A stretch of 64,000 nucleotides of DNA from Metellina segmentata (taxonomy: Eukaryota > Arthropoda > Arachnida > Araneae > Tetragnathidae), in contig OX375872.1 of assembly GCA_947359465.1 (NCBI GenBank), forward strand, positions 77,295,100-77,359,099, in the 5' to 3' direction. Positions within the stretch are counted from its first letter, which is position 1; each line of letters begins with the position of its first letter. The position numbers and the translations under genes are program-made. Below the pieces are notes generated by a model. The model worked only from the letters and a program-made list of their open reading frames with translations, ran no database searches and was not told the origin of the DNA. Below, piece by piece: positions 47,101 to 52,857 of the stretch.

Positions 47101-50100
47101 ACCTGTCTCCAATCATGTACCAAGAACTTGTGGCATCTATTCCCAGGCGAGTTGCAGATGTTTTGTAGGCCAAAGGAGGCGCAACGCGTTATTGAGTAGG
47201 TGGTCATAATGTTTTGGCTCTTCAGTGTAGATGTAAGCCAATTTATGCAAGTGAGTTACTAGTAGTGATGCGGCATCGATGTTCAAAATTAAAACATCGA
47301 AGTTGATAATACATCGCCCCAAAAACATCGGTGTTTTTAAAATTCAGTGTATTTAAACTTCCCCCATTTCTTAAAACGGGTTTAGCAACTAGTGAAGCTA
47401 CATCGATGTTTTGAAGACATCAATGTCGCATCTCTAGTTACTAATGGCAATCCACCGGTGTGAAAATAGTATAATAAAAGTAATATAGTAATAATAGTAA
47501 TAGTAATATCATAAATATAGTGAAAATAGTAGTATAATAATAATAGAAATCATTGTAGCCTAATTTATATAGAAAGCTACAAAACTTTTTTGTATTTCTT
47601 ACAGTGCCCTTTGATTAAATTATTCAATTGAAGAAATATTGTGGTGATCATTCTTTCTATAGCATACATTCTCAATTTTGTTCAGGTTTTTCCCGTTGAC
47701 TTAGACAGTCTGGTCTGGGTTGAGTATTTGGATGACTATGTTCATGGAGTGAGAAAATTTTTCTTGGGAGAAGTTGATAGAAGTCTTCCTTCAGCCCGTG
47801 AGAAAGTTTTGAAGTAAGAGCCCATTTTTTAGCTTCATTTTAAATTGGCAATTTCTTTGCAGTAAAAAAATATAAAGCTGACTAATTGGTTTGTTTTTTC
47901 GGCATTGATTTTTAAATTAGTCATGAAATGCCTGATCTATCAAGTCCTGAAAGTCCATCGGATAATGCACTAAAAGCAATTTTTAGAACAATAGTTCGTA
48001 AGAAACGAGATACAAAATAACATCAACATCGATCTTCGCCCTAAGAGGCACATCTCTTTTAGGTGTGTACGGACTTCACGGATCCTAGGTACTCTAATTC
48101 AGGGCTCGAAATACCCGGGTGCATTGTGCACATGAAAATAGTATTAGCACCTAATTTTTTCCTACTAGGTGCATGCAGTGAACCTAAGGTTAAAAAAAGG
48201 AAGGGGGAATGTGTTTTATGTTATTTTGATGTTTGAACAAAATATTAGTGTCGACCTCTCTCTAAAGAAACGTAATTAAAATTCCTAATTACACACTATG
48301 CTAAAACAAAATCGCTAGGCCGTAACGGGTTCATACACGAGGAAGGTTTACTTGTGTCACTGCCACCAGAACTTTCAGATGATCGAAACATTTTCCAGAT
48401 GGTTCTGTTGTAGTGACTGTCGCGACTGCCGTACGCCGGAGAAGGGAGTATTTTGATTTTTAAATATTTTTTATTTACTATCTGCTTCGAACCTATATAA
48501 ACATACCCAACTAATAAAGTATTTTACATTACAATAATACTCTTGTATTACGTTTTTTAATGTGTACCTAAAATATAATCTGCATCTAATTTAAAAACTT
48601 AGGTGCACATGGTGCACCTGTATTAAAAAAATCTCTTTCGAGGCCTGCTCTAGTTATCTTTTCCCATGGGTCTTGATGTCTTTTTTAAACATGGTATCGA
48701 GCTCCTGCAATACCCAAGCTATCTTTTCTGCTTTCATCCCGATATATTCCCAATTGCTCTTTTCCTCTCCTCATTTCACATTTTTTACTTGTCTTGTGTT
48801 CGGAGCAGATTGAACAAATATGGCCCTTACTTGCCATAAAACCTAAAATCTGCCTTCTAATGAAATAGACTGAGCATGTCTGCAGTTTCATGTAATGTCT
48901 TTCGATCGTACTGATTGAAGATCTGTCTTGTGGTATTGAGCGAAAACACGAACACGAATACAGGAAGATCTGTCGAGCGGGATGAAAGCTTGTTTGCGCT
49001 TCGATGGCCAATCGACCCAAGTCGATTCCCATGCCCACGTGACATAGTTCTGAGAAATTACGATAGTTACTGCACCAACATTGTCCATTGGAAATTCAGA
49101 TTCACTCAAAGTGGTTTTGTTGAAATAGCTCGTCCATCAAGAAGTGTTTCGGGTTTGATCCCGGATCGTCGCCAATAGACGAATTTAACTTGCACAAATT
49201 TATGAATTTCCAACGCTGTTGTTGTTTCTTATGCCTACACTGGCAGACCAGAGGAGTGCCAGGCCCGTCGAAGACGGCAAGAGGCGAAGAGGGTGCGCCT
49301 TCTATGTTATTGAGCCCCATTGGGAGGAAGTCGGACTTCGCTCGACATACATGACACATCCGTTTTACAGGAAGGTCCCTTTCATCCATCCATCCATTCA
49401 CTCACACATATCGTAATTTAGATCCCAATCAGAGGTCGATAACCCCCTGATCAGGTACCCCCAGAGGTATTGATTTGGTATGGGGGACATTGTGACCACG
49501 ACCTATTTAACGTGCTCCAGTCACCATTAGTGAACACGACGGTCTTTAGCCAGGTCGAAGCGCCGATCTCGCAATCATCAGAATTGGAGGCTCCGCCGAG
49601 GACAGAACCCACAACCCTTCTGATGCGAGCCCGACGCTCTACTGACTGAGCTACCGCGGCTCTCCAACGCTGTAATTTATAATGATTTAAAGATTTGAAA
49701 ACTTCAAGTGTGCGTACAGTTAACACCAAATTTACCAGCCTTTTTGTAAATGCCCATTTTTACCGAAATGGGTTAAATGAACAATTTGGATGCAGGTTGC
49801 AGTGGAAGTAGTGCTTGAAATAAACAATTATCTTAATATAATTATAAACAAAACAGCAAATTATTTAAAATTAAATAATATGCAATACAAGTCGATACCA
49901 CTGCAGCAGCATAAACTTTAAATGTACAGTCGCGGAAAAACGAACCATCCTTCTTCGTTCGAGTAATTTTACCAGTAGAGAAAATTCAACGATAATGTTT
50001 GACAGAACGTCCAAATATCTTCTAAAAATTCAAATTCATGAAATTTGATAAGGGGCCTTGCAAAGTAAATATAATTCTCGAATCGCTGAAAAATACGTTT

Positions 50101-51291
50101 GAGAAATAGTGTTCAAATTTGAAATTCCTGTAGATATAACTATTCTCGTTCTACAAATAGACCTCCTATGACAAGATCTTTGAAATTGATACTAACTTTA
50201 GGATTGAATATATCGGAATATAAAGGTAGTTAAGTTATGAACCTTCATATTTAGACTAATTTAATGATGCAGAATCTCTGATTATGGCGTCAACATGGTG
50301 TTTTCATTAGCAATTTCGTTTGTGCAAAATTTTTTTTGAAGACATCTCCCTATGCAATTGGTTTGAATTTGTAGAGATTTGCCCTAGTATGAATAGCGCT
50401 CTAAATAAATGAAGTGGTTAGGGGGTTTTCCAGCGATTGTACACAACGAAATATGAAAGGTATTTCGACTCCGATCTCGATTTGATCCGCTACGTTACTT
50501 TAAAGAAAAAAAAAGTCAAAGTTGAGATGTTTTCTGTTATCGTTGGGATGCAATGAACCATGCAACTCTTTACAGCTGTGTGAGTGCTTATACTTTCACT
50601 GAGCAAAATATATGGAATGGTTTGAGTTAAAAAAATTCTTTAAAAAAGCAAAATATTAAACCCGTAACGCTAGTATACGTGGAGTAATGTATGTTGGATG
50701 CAAGGAGAAGTGGAGAATTGTATACAATATTATCTATATAAACATTTTGAGAAAAGTCGGTCAATTAAAGAAAGGCAATAACTTAACATTTTGACTTAAA
50801 ATTGCTTTTAAAAACTGATCTAATGACCCTCTTTGCAAAAGAGATTTAAAATGCAAAACGCTGCGATTCCTCCCTGGGTGTCTTTCTCCTATGTCGGCAA
50901 AACTTCCATTGTGTATGTCTTGTGTCTGGAGCATCATGACCATATATGGCCCGTGCTCCATAAAACCACAAAAACCAACCCAATCTCGGGTGAAACGATA
51001 CTTTAGCAGATATTTTGAAAGTGTTAATCCTATCAAATCAGTTTGAAAGATATTAACAGCCTTAATAGACTAGTGTGTTGTATGCATGTTAAGTTTGAGA
51101 TTTAGCGTCATTTCGTTTTATGTTAATTTTGTATGTTTTTCAGACTTCAACGCTTTCACCACGTATGGAACATAACTGCTGCTGGAATTGTTTTGGTGTA
51201 TTTATATAAAACATTTCCTCAAGTGAACACTGGAATGCGCTGGTCATTTATGCTCATTTCAAAATCATTACAAATGATTGGTAAACTCTAG
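23117..51291 (+). CDS. FAR: Fatty acyl-CoA reductase, 12 coding exons, 524 aa
   Basis: Reduces fatty acyl-CoA to fatty alcohol with NADPH, for waxes, ether lipids, cuticular lipids or pheromone precursors; FARs usually sit at peroxisome or ER membranes. Coding exons: 23117-23197, 25203-25316, 30590-30765, 30893-30965, 32192-32298, 32367-32544, 34979-35023, 37043-37161, 40249-40524, 45249-45378, 47686-47813 and 51144-51291. All junctions are GT-AG and the joined frame is open. Visible motifs are TGATGFVGK (19-27), FHCAASVRF (111-119), HVSTAY (152-157), catalytic YHYSK (206-210), GIIRTLL (262-268) and WIPVDVVANTLIAAA (277-291). An FAR_C (sterile) domain covers about 370-460 with DSLVWVEYLDDYV, and a hydrophobic segment lies near 485-497. 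The length is typical for the family (about 500-525). Start: first ATG after an acceptor, with the Rossmann motif close behind. The only ambiguous junction is exon 10. Substrate length cannot be inferred. Confidence 0.93.
23775..23985 (+). repeat. SINE-A, old and internally deleted
   Basis: GTTGGAAGAGTGAAGGATTAGCAAG head remnant, TCTAATATCCTTACGTTG, and tail CGAACCGTCGCTAATAGCCC...GACTTTAATTGAAATATATAC. It lies in FAR intron 1. Confidence 0.65.
24125..24385. repeat. Diverged repeat with GAGGTATCTC/GAGATATC motifs
   Basis: Contains several ACGAGGTATCTC, AGATATCTCATCAAGA and ACGAGATATCCCGTCGAGA motifs. The same vocabulary appears at about 34545-34670 and 39550-39800, where it forms a 46-base tandem repeat. 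Probably a MITE-like family; ends not determined. Confidence 0.45.
25203..25316 (+). CDS. FAR: FAR exon 2
   Basis: Acceptor TTGCAG, donor GTGAGT, phase 0 on both sides. It encodes VLLEKLLRSCPDISEVILLL and RP, the conserved helix and strand directly after the Rossmann glycine motif. Confidence 0.92.
25599..25817 (+). repeat. SINE-B, full length
   Basis: GGGGCCGTCGTGGCTCAGTGGGTATGCCCACT, B-box-like GGTTCGATTCC, GGGTGTATTTCTCTT, and tail TCTGGCGCAGCATGACCGAATATGGCCCTTGCGCCATAAAACCCCAAC. It is one of the best preserved copies and lies in FAR intron 2. Confidence 0.88.
26380..30545 (+). mobile_element. Decayed Jockey-like LINE, nearly full length
   Basis: A sense-oriented non-LTR retrotransposon in FAR intron 2, recognisable as fragments in shifting frames. 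A gag-like CCHC zinc knuckle (CFKCQSFGHGRT) lies near 26575. An apurinic-type endonuclease start (WNCRGF) is near 27255 and the endonuclease NAHS/IEQLISDHC region near 27600-27700. Reverse-transcriptase segments (LPYLSGFKTRRSTIGNILNL) lie at about 28700-29000, a ribonuclease H remnant at about 29530-29700, and a C-terminal fragment at 30140-30320. The 3' end at about 30490-30530 reads TTGCGTTTGGCGTAAC...CTTGTGCCATTAAACC. Many stops and frameshifts; not active. The 5' boundary is approximate. Confidence 0.75.
28735..28995 (+). pseudogene. LINE reverse transcriptase fragment
   Basis: An 86-codon frame with LPYLSGFKTRRSTIGNILNL and a downstream IEKAYDHI, equivalent to the FxxxRSTxxN and F-D-I-E-K-A-YD motifs of Jockey-clade reverse transcriptases. 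The first catalytic Asp is replaced in this copy (YIEKAYD), and the YxDD-type box is not seen in frame. It is part of the decayed LINE. Confidence 0.75.
30590..30765 (+). CDS. FAR: FAR exon 3
   Basis: Acceptor ATTTCAG, donor GTATGT. It encodes the segment from VFDV through the YVSGDI strand to FVFHCAASVRFEDEP, the conserved NADP-contact region of extended SDRs. It ends two bases into a Glu codon. Confidence 0.92.
30893..30965 (+). CDS. FAR: FAR exon 4
   Basis: Follows a short 127-base intron. It completes the Glu codon and encodes the INLLGVKHLLDVC helix corresponding to the INxxGTxxL motif of the family. The donor is GTGAAA. Confidence 0.9.
31370..31512. repeat. Relative of the 6332-6626 MITE core
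   Basis: TTCGTAGTCCATATCCTCGTGATTAACTACAGAACTAACTAC matches the MITE core at about 6425-6465. The terminal arms are not clearly preserved. FAR intron 4. Confidence 0.5.
32192..32298 (+). CDS. FAR: FAR exon 5
   Basis: Encodes AFVHVSTAYSFCNQPVISEQ and onward. The HVSTAY strand carries the SDR active-site Ser/Thr. It ends two bases into an Asn codon, with donor GTAAGT. Confidence 0.92.
32367..32544 (+). CDS. FAR: FAR exon 6 (catalytic YxxxK)
   Basis: Follows the shortest intron (68 bases). It encodes YHYSKAMAE, the catalytic Tyr and Lys, then LPVIIVRPSVITASVKEPFP, the hallmark RPS strand of FARs. The donor is GTGAGT. Confidence 0.94.
32660..32905 (+). repeat. SINE-A, 3' end missing
   Basis: GTAGCCGGGTTGGAAATGAAACG head remnant, AACCAAAGACCGTCGTATACAAAGGGCTGGTGCACGTTAAATCTGGTGTGGCC and a body up to TTTTGATCCCGGACATTCACC. 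FAR intron 6. Confidence 0.75.
32910..33092 (+). repeat. SINE-A 5' half with type-1 head
   Basis: GGGGTCGCGGTTGCCCCGTTGGAAAAGCATCCGGTTAGCAACCGGAGGGTTTCGAG and GTGCAGGTTAAATTCTTCGTGGCC. It stops at GTGCCAGATCAGG, where an antisense copy begins. Confidence 0.75.
33093..33228 (-). repeat. SINE-A 3' half, antisense
   Basis: GTAGGTATTTAATTAACACCCGCACTGGAGCAACACAACGGGCC through ATTTTGAACCACTGTCAGATGACGAAGTCA. Confidence 0.8.
33237..33450 (+). repeat. Two SINE-A tails in tandem
   Basis: The first runs 33237-33362 (TCGTCATCTGACCGTGG to GACGTTAATTAAAATACCTACC). A second, shorter tail follows (ACCTTCGGGACTGTTCTAGGATCGTCGCCC to AACGTTAATCAAGTTCCTACC). Confidence 0.75.
33829..33923. mobile_element. TTAA MITE, copy 2 (half)
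   Basis: ATAACCTTTAGAACTAACG at the left (TTAA mutated), GGTACAGCAGCTTTACCTTG and CGCGCCAAGAAAGAGTCGCG inside, and CGTAGTCAAAAGGTTAA at the right. Confidence 0.65.
33932..34017. mobile_element. TTAA MITE, copy 3 (half, abutting copy 2)
   Basis: TTAACATTTAGACTATAG at the left and TACCGACCGTAGTCTAAAGGTTAA at the right, with TACAACTGCTGTACC inside. It is in reverse relation to copy 2, so the two may be halves of one rearranged element. Confidence 0.65.
34026..34540. mobile_element. piggyBac-like MITE with TTAA target sites
   Basis: TTAA|CCCTTCTTTGCAT at the left and ATGCAAAGAAGGG|TTAA at the right form perfect 13-base inverted ends next to the TTAA sites. piggyBac elements insert at TTAA and have ends starting CCC. 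The 500-base interior is non-coding. FAR intron 6. Confidence 0.8.
34541..34978. other. Rest of FAR intron 6
   Basis: AT-rich. Contains GATCTTGGTGGAATAGATCTCATC and TGACGAGATCTTAATTTCTCATCG motifs related to the 24125-24385 repeat. The acceptor for exon 7 is at its end. Confidence 0.45.
34979..35023 (+). CDS. FAR: FAR exon 7 (15-codon exon)
   Basis: A 45-base exon between TTTTTCAG and GTAATT encoding GWIDNHNGPTGFIAL. It corresponds to the conserved GW(I/V)DN...GP(T)G segment and is too short to be found by ORF length. Confidence 0.9.
35375..35960 (-). mobile_element. TA-flanked element, inverted partial copy
   Basis: The left end (TA|GTCACTGAAAAATAACAAACCACC) equals the reversed right end of the 19987-21019 element. 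The interior matches that element on the opposite strand (ATATCTCGGGATATAAAGGTTGTAAAGCCATG, GGATCGCTGAAAAATAC, reversed). The other end is not preserved. FAR intron 7. Confidence 0.65.
36178..36292 (+). repeat. SINE-A with large internal deletion
   Basis: The head TTTGGAAGAATAACGGATTAGCAACCGGATGGTTGCGA is joined directly to the tail GACAGTAGCCCGCTGTGTTGCTCCAGTGCGACGCTAATTAAAACACCTACC. The whole body is missing. Confidence 0.75.
36293..37042. other. Rest of FAR intron 7
   Basis: AT-rich. A 76-codon frame at 36517-36747 has no recognisable domain. The exon 8 acceptor is at its end. Confidence 0.45.
37043..37161 (+). CDS. FAR: FAR exon 8
   Basis: Acceptor TTCTTTAG, donor GTATTT. It encodes SSKGIIRTLLV and DWIPVDVVANTLIAAAHLIA, the conserved GIIRT and IPVDxVxNxLI motifs. 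Confidence 0.93.
37406..37548. mobile_element. TTAA MITE, copy 4
   Basis: TTAACCTTTTGACTACGACTAGAG at the left and TACCGGCCGTAGTCTAAAGATTAA at the right. The interior repeats AAGGTACAACTG twice. FAR intron 8. Confidence 0.7.
37835..38005 (+). repeat. SINE-B, diverged
   Basis: GGCTCGGTGGGTTTATCCACTCC, AGTTGTAGGCAGTTTCGTTCC, TCTTGTCAGTAAAGCTTTTATTGTG, and TTGTCTTGTGTTTGGTGCATCTTGG. Confidence 0.7.
38275..38405 (+). repeat. SINE-B head joined to a LINE-type tail
   Basis: GGGTTGCACAGTGGGAAAATCC is followed closely by ATTGCGTTTGGCGTAGTTTATTCTGTTATGGATCTAGCGCCATAAAAC. The tail is closer to the LINE end at 30490-30530 than to other SINE-B copies. Confidence 0.55.
38508..38808 (+). repeat. SINE-A, full length, type-1 head
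   Basis: CACTAGCCCGATTGGAAGAGTAGCAACACGAGGGTTTACAGTTCG, TGGTGCACGTTAAATATGTCAGGGCC, and tail GTTACTTCAGTGTGATATTAATTCAACACCC. FAR intron 8. Confidence 0.78.
38880..39165 (+). repeat. SINE-A, full length, diverged
   Basis: GGGTATTCTGGTTAGAAGAGTAACGAATTCG, GACGAAAAACCGTCGTGAACAAAGGGGCTGGTGCACG, body CGTGGTTCAAAATTACGTGC and tail GTGAAGTTAATGAATTATCTACCC. Confidence 0.75.
39255..39315 (+). repeat. SINE-B/LINE 3' tail fragment
   Basis: CTTTTAGGCGCAGATTGTCCATTTTTGGACCTAATGCCATAAAACCC. Confidence 0.65.
39560..39712 (+). repeat. 46-base tandem repeat, 3.3 units
   Basis: GGAACTGCTGANNAGATCTGGATG starts at 39561, 39607, 39653 and 39699, exactly 46 bases apart. Each unit ends GACGAGGTATC(G/T)C(A/G)CCGTTGGA. 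It lies inside sequence related to the 24125-24385 repeat. FAR intron 8. Confidence 0.85.
40249..40524 (+). CDS. FAR: FAR exon 9
   Basis: The longest coding exon (276 bases). It encodes the INCVCPNTNVITWSEI strand-helix and the start of the C-terminal domain with HYLPSVILDVLAFPYYRRM. It ends two bases into a Lys codon at donor GTAAGT. Confidence 0.92.
40597..40875 (+). repeat. SINE-A, near full length
   Basis: CCCCGCTGGCATAGCAACGGATTAGCAACAGGAGGGTTGAGAGTTCGAAACTCG, then body and tail TTGGTCCAGTGCGACGTTAATTATCTTCC. FAR intron 9. Confidence 0.8.
41086..41420 (+). repeat. SINE-A, full length, plus extra tail
   Basis: AGGCCGAGGTAGCCCAGTTGGAAGAGTAACTGGTTAGCAACTGGAGGGTTGAGAG, body to GTACGACGTTAACC, followed by a second short tail (CCCGACCGTTACCAATAGCCCG...GACATTAACTACCTACC). 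Confidence 0.82.
41430..41752 (+). repeat. SINE-A with type-2 tRNA head, full length
   Basis: The head GGGCTGCGGTATAGTGGTTAAGGTGTTAGCCTCTAG has an A-box-like TAGTGGTTAAGG and a B-box GGTTCGAATCC, followed by GGGTCCGGGCATGGATGTTTG. The body and tail are the same as in type-1 copies. The best copy for defining the type-2 family. Confidence 0.88.
43967..44400. mobile_element. Possible pogo/Tigger-like fragment
   Basis: The left end ACAGTAACACCCCGGTTATCCGAG resembles pogo-type ends. CGGTTATCCGAG recurs in direct orientation near 44369. No matching inverted right end or transposase is seen. Confidence 0.3.
44461..44790 (+). repeat. SINE-A with type-2 head inside a hAT
   Basis: CCAACCGGCATAGTGGTTAAGATGTCAGCCTCTAG, GGTTCGAATCCGG, GCATGGATGTTTGTAAGCG, and the full body to ACGTTAACTAAAAATTACC. 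Confidence 0.85.
45249..45378 (+). CDS. FAR: FAR exon 10 (acceptor chosen by frame)
   Basis: The acceptor GGCATATTTCTTAG ends at 45248 and keeps the frame open (LVTSFRRIHGVMNHLHHYTT and onward), matching the R(I/L)H...YFT segment of the FAR_C domain. A second plausible acceptor (GTATTGCAG, ending 45184) would add 64 bases and give a stop at the second codon after the junction. The donor is GTGAGT. The start of this exon is the least certain junction in the gene. Confidence 0.8.
45655..46026 (-). mobile_element. Helitron-like fragment, antisense
   Basis: On the minus strand it begins near TATATAAAGTATAGTTGGCAC (Helitron-type 5' end) and ends near AATTATCAGAGCAAAGCCGGGTAATT. Internally two related segments (GGTTAATNTATAGCC and CGCANGNTTCTAAAGAATAA) are repeated. 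The Tc1 element has inserted at its 5' edge. Confidence 0.4.
46027..47227 (+). mobile_element. Tc1-like transposon, inactivated
   Basis: Flanked by TA (46025-46026 and 47228-47229). The ends CACTGACAAGCCAAAACATTATGACCA and its inverse TGGTCATAATGTTTTGGCTCTTCAGTG match over 24 of 27 positions. The 1.2 kb length is typical. FAR intron 10. Confidence 0.88.
46166..47168 (+). pseudogene. Tc1-like transposase pseudogene
   Basis: Starts MMGKAADLSEFDR and then an in-frame stop. The helix-turn-helix region, an AT-hook-like GRPR segment, the first catalytic Asp in a WSDES context (about 46610), the second in QQDNTPCH (about 46885) and the Glu in LPIEHIWGV (about 47000) are all recognisable, but in different frames. 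The last 156 codons (46698-47168) are open. At least one stop and two frameshifts make it non-functional. Confidence 0.82.
47262..47435. mobile_element. Small hAT-type MITE
   Basis: Perfect 8-base target duplication AGTTACTA (47254-47261 and 47436-47443). The ends GTAGTGATGCGGCATCGATG and CATCAATGTCGCATCTCT are inverted repeats. 174 bases, non-coding, 26 bases downstream of the Tc1 element. FAR intron 10. Confidence 0.75.
47462..47550. repeat. (TAA/TAG)n-rich microsatellite
   Basis: Irregular ATAGTAATAATAGTAATAG repeats. Confidence 0.75.
47686..47813 (+). CDS. FAR: FAR exon 11
   Basis: Acceptor TTGTTCAG, donor GTAAGA. It encodes VFPVDLDSLVWVEYLDDYVH and VRKFFLGE, the most conserved part of the FAR_C domain (F-x-D-x3-x-W-x-x-Y-...-Y). 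Confidence 0.93.
48100..48647. mobile_element. hAT-type MITE, 548 bases
   Basis: Flanked by CTCTAATT (48092-48099) and CTCTAGTT (48648-48655). The ends CAGGGCTCGAAATACCCGGG and ...TCTTTCGAGGCCTG are inverted, with an adjacent subterminal palindromic GGTGCACNTGGTGCACC motif. No transposase. FAR intron 11. Confidence 0.8.
48780..48850 (+). repeat. SINE-B tail fragment
   Basis: TTGTCTTGTGTTCGGAGCAGATTGAACAAATATGGCCCTTACTTGCCATAAAACC. Confidence 0.7.
49440..49666 (-). repeat. Third tRNA-derived SINE family, antisense
   Basis: Minus-strand head GAGCCGCGGTAGCTCAGTCAGTAGAGCGTCGGGCTCGCATC with an A-box (TAGCTCAGTCAGTAGAGC) and B-box-like GTTGTGGGTTCTGTCC, then a GACCGTCGTGTTCAC...GCACGTTAAATAGG segment resembling the SINE-A body start, and a different 3' part (CCCCCATACC...CTCTGGGGGTACC). 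Probably another SINE with its own head. Confidence 0.65.
49927..50439 (+). mobile_element. TA-flanked element, internally deleted copy
   Basis: TA|CAGTCGCGGAAAAACG at the left and TTTTCCAGCGATTG|TA at the right. It matches both ends of the 19987-21019 element but lacks about 500 internal bases. FAR intron 11. Confidence 0.72.
50864..50985 (+). repeat. SINE-B 3' portion
   Basis: GCGATTCCTCCCTGGGTGTCTTTCTCC, GGCAAAACTTCCATTGTGT, CTTGTGTCTGGAGCATCATGACC, GTGCTCCATAAAACC and an A/C-rich end. Confidence 0.75.
51144..51291 (+). CDS. FAR: FAR exon 12 (C-terminus and stop)
   Basis: Acceptor GTTTTTCAG. It encodes the basic LQRFHHVWN followed by a hydrophobic ITAAGIVLVYLY segment and a 27-residue tail ending at TAG (51289-51291). 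A single C-terminal hydrophobic segment is the usual membrane anchor of FARs. Confidence 0.9.
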
Positions 51292-51387
51292 AACAGATAT
51301 TTTACTACCCACTCTAAAATATTGTCCAAGGATCGATTCGTATTTGTCTGAACCTGTTGTGTTTATTTATTGATTATCACAGATGTA

Positions 51388-51393
51388 AATAAA
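51388..51393 (+). promoter_or_regulatory. Polyadenylation signal AATAAA for FAR
   Basis: The first AATAAA downstream of the FAR stop, 97 bases after it, followed by GT-rich and T-rich sequence. It implies a short 3' UTR. Confidence 0.65.
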
Positions 51394-51767
51394 GTCTCAT
51401 TTGACTTCTCATGACTTCTGACTGATTTCTGTTACACAAAGATAAACTGAAATTTGGTGAGAAATTCGTTGTTTACAATTCGTTATTTATAATCGCCATT
51501 TGACTCAATCCAGCAGCAAAACTGGAGTTTAATATTAGCGGTTTTCACATGCTACAGAACCCAATAACTTACAACGTAATAGATAGCAGTACCAAAATCG
51601 CTTTCTGCGATTATCATTCTTAATTATGTCTTCGAATATTGTCGATAAATTTCTTTCAAGTCACGTCTTTCTTTCGCCTATATTCATTTACTTTGATATT
51701 GTGTTTAGTATTTGGAGATGTATGCCCGTGTTCAGGACCTTGCACCATATAACCAAATCAATAAGTT

Positions 51768-52058
51768 TCAAGGTAGATATTTCAATTAACCTCGCACTGA
51801 AGCAACGCAACCGACTGTGATAACTGGATCAATCCCGAAGGGTAAGATCTAAGGCGTCATCTTACCATTTTGAACCACGGTCAGATGTGGACGTAACGGC
51901 TATGCTGGCACTCCAAACTTCAACACCAAAAACTGAATTCCACGTGGGGACGTTTTTGGCCACGACAGATTTGACATGGCTAGCCCCTTTGTACACGAGT
52001 CTCGTAGGATTCGAACTCGAGATACTAATCAGTTACTCTTCCATCGCAGCCCAATAAA
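51768..52058 (-). repeat. SINE-A, antisense, near full length
   Basis: TTAACCTCGCACTGAAGCAACGCAACC (tail), ATTTTGAACCACGGTCAGATG, CCACGACAGATTTGACATGGCTAGCCCCTTTGTACACGA, and head antisense ATCAGTTACTCTTCCATCGCAGCCC. Confidence 0.8.
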
Positions 52059-52387
52059 TTCAAGCAAATGGTGCTAGTTGTATTACAGTAAATTGTGCAG
52101 TTTTGTTAGTGATTTTATTTTTAAAATTCAAATTCTAGGTTAAACCGAACTTTTCAAAATCTTCATCTAATGAATTTGGATTTCTGAAGTATACGCAATG
52201 TATCGATGTTTATTTCTGCTCTTGGATTCGAAGCATATTTGGAAGAATGGCCATAAATTGCGCACTGTTCAACATCCCTTCAGTTCATACATTGAGTTTG
52301 CTCATGGTTTTAGAGAAGTTCCGACAGAAAAATTGTTGCTCGACAAAGTTTATCTAAAAGAATGTTTATCTATTTTGTTGACATAAT

Positions 52388-52690
52388 TTAAGGTGTGTAA
52401 TTAACGTCTCACTGGAGAAACACAACGGGGTACAGGCGACGGTTGAATAATCAATCCCGAAGGGTAAGACAAGGACAACACCTCGTCGTTTTCAACCACG
52501 GTCGTGACTAGGTCAACACCAGAGCTGCTATCCCAATGCAAACTTCCACGCCACGCCTTCGTGTGGGCATTTGAGGTCAGATTTAACGTGAAACGGCCAA
52601 CGTGTATGACGATCTTTGGCGGCACTGTTTCGAACTTGCAACTTTCTGGTTGCTAATCCGTTACTCTTCCAACTAGGCTACCCTGGCCCT
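52388..52690 (-). repeat. SINE-A, antisense, full length
   Basis: From TAATTAACGTCTCACTGGAGAAACACAACGGGG to AACTTTCTGGTTGCTAATCCGTTACTCTTCCAACTAGGCTACC, the reversed type-1 head. Confidence 0.82.
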
Positions 52691-52857
52691 ATTGCATGAG
52701 CGTGCATCGTGTTTTGTCTATAGTCTCGTTTATTAATGTAATATTAAATTCTATAATCATAATTATTAACCAATCTACATAACGAGAATACTAAACGTGA
52801 CTGCGTGCAAGAGTAGTTACGCCTACTCACATCCAGTCGTAGTCTCTTCAGCGTAGA

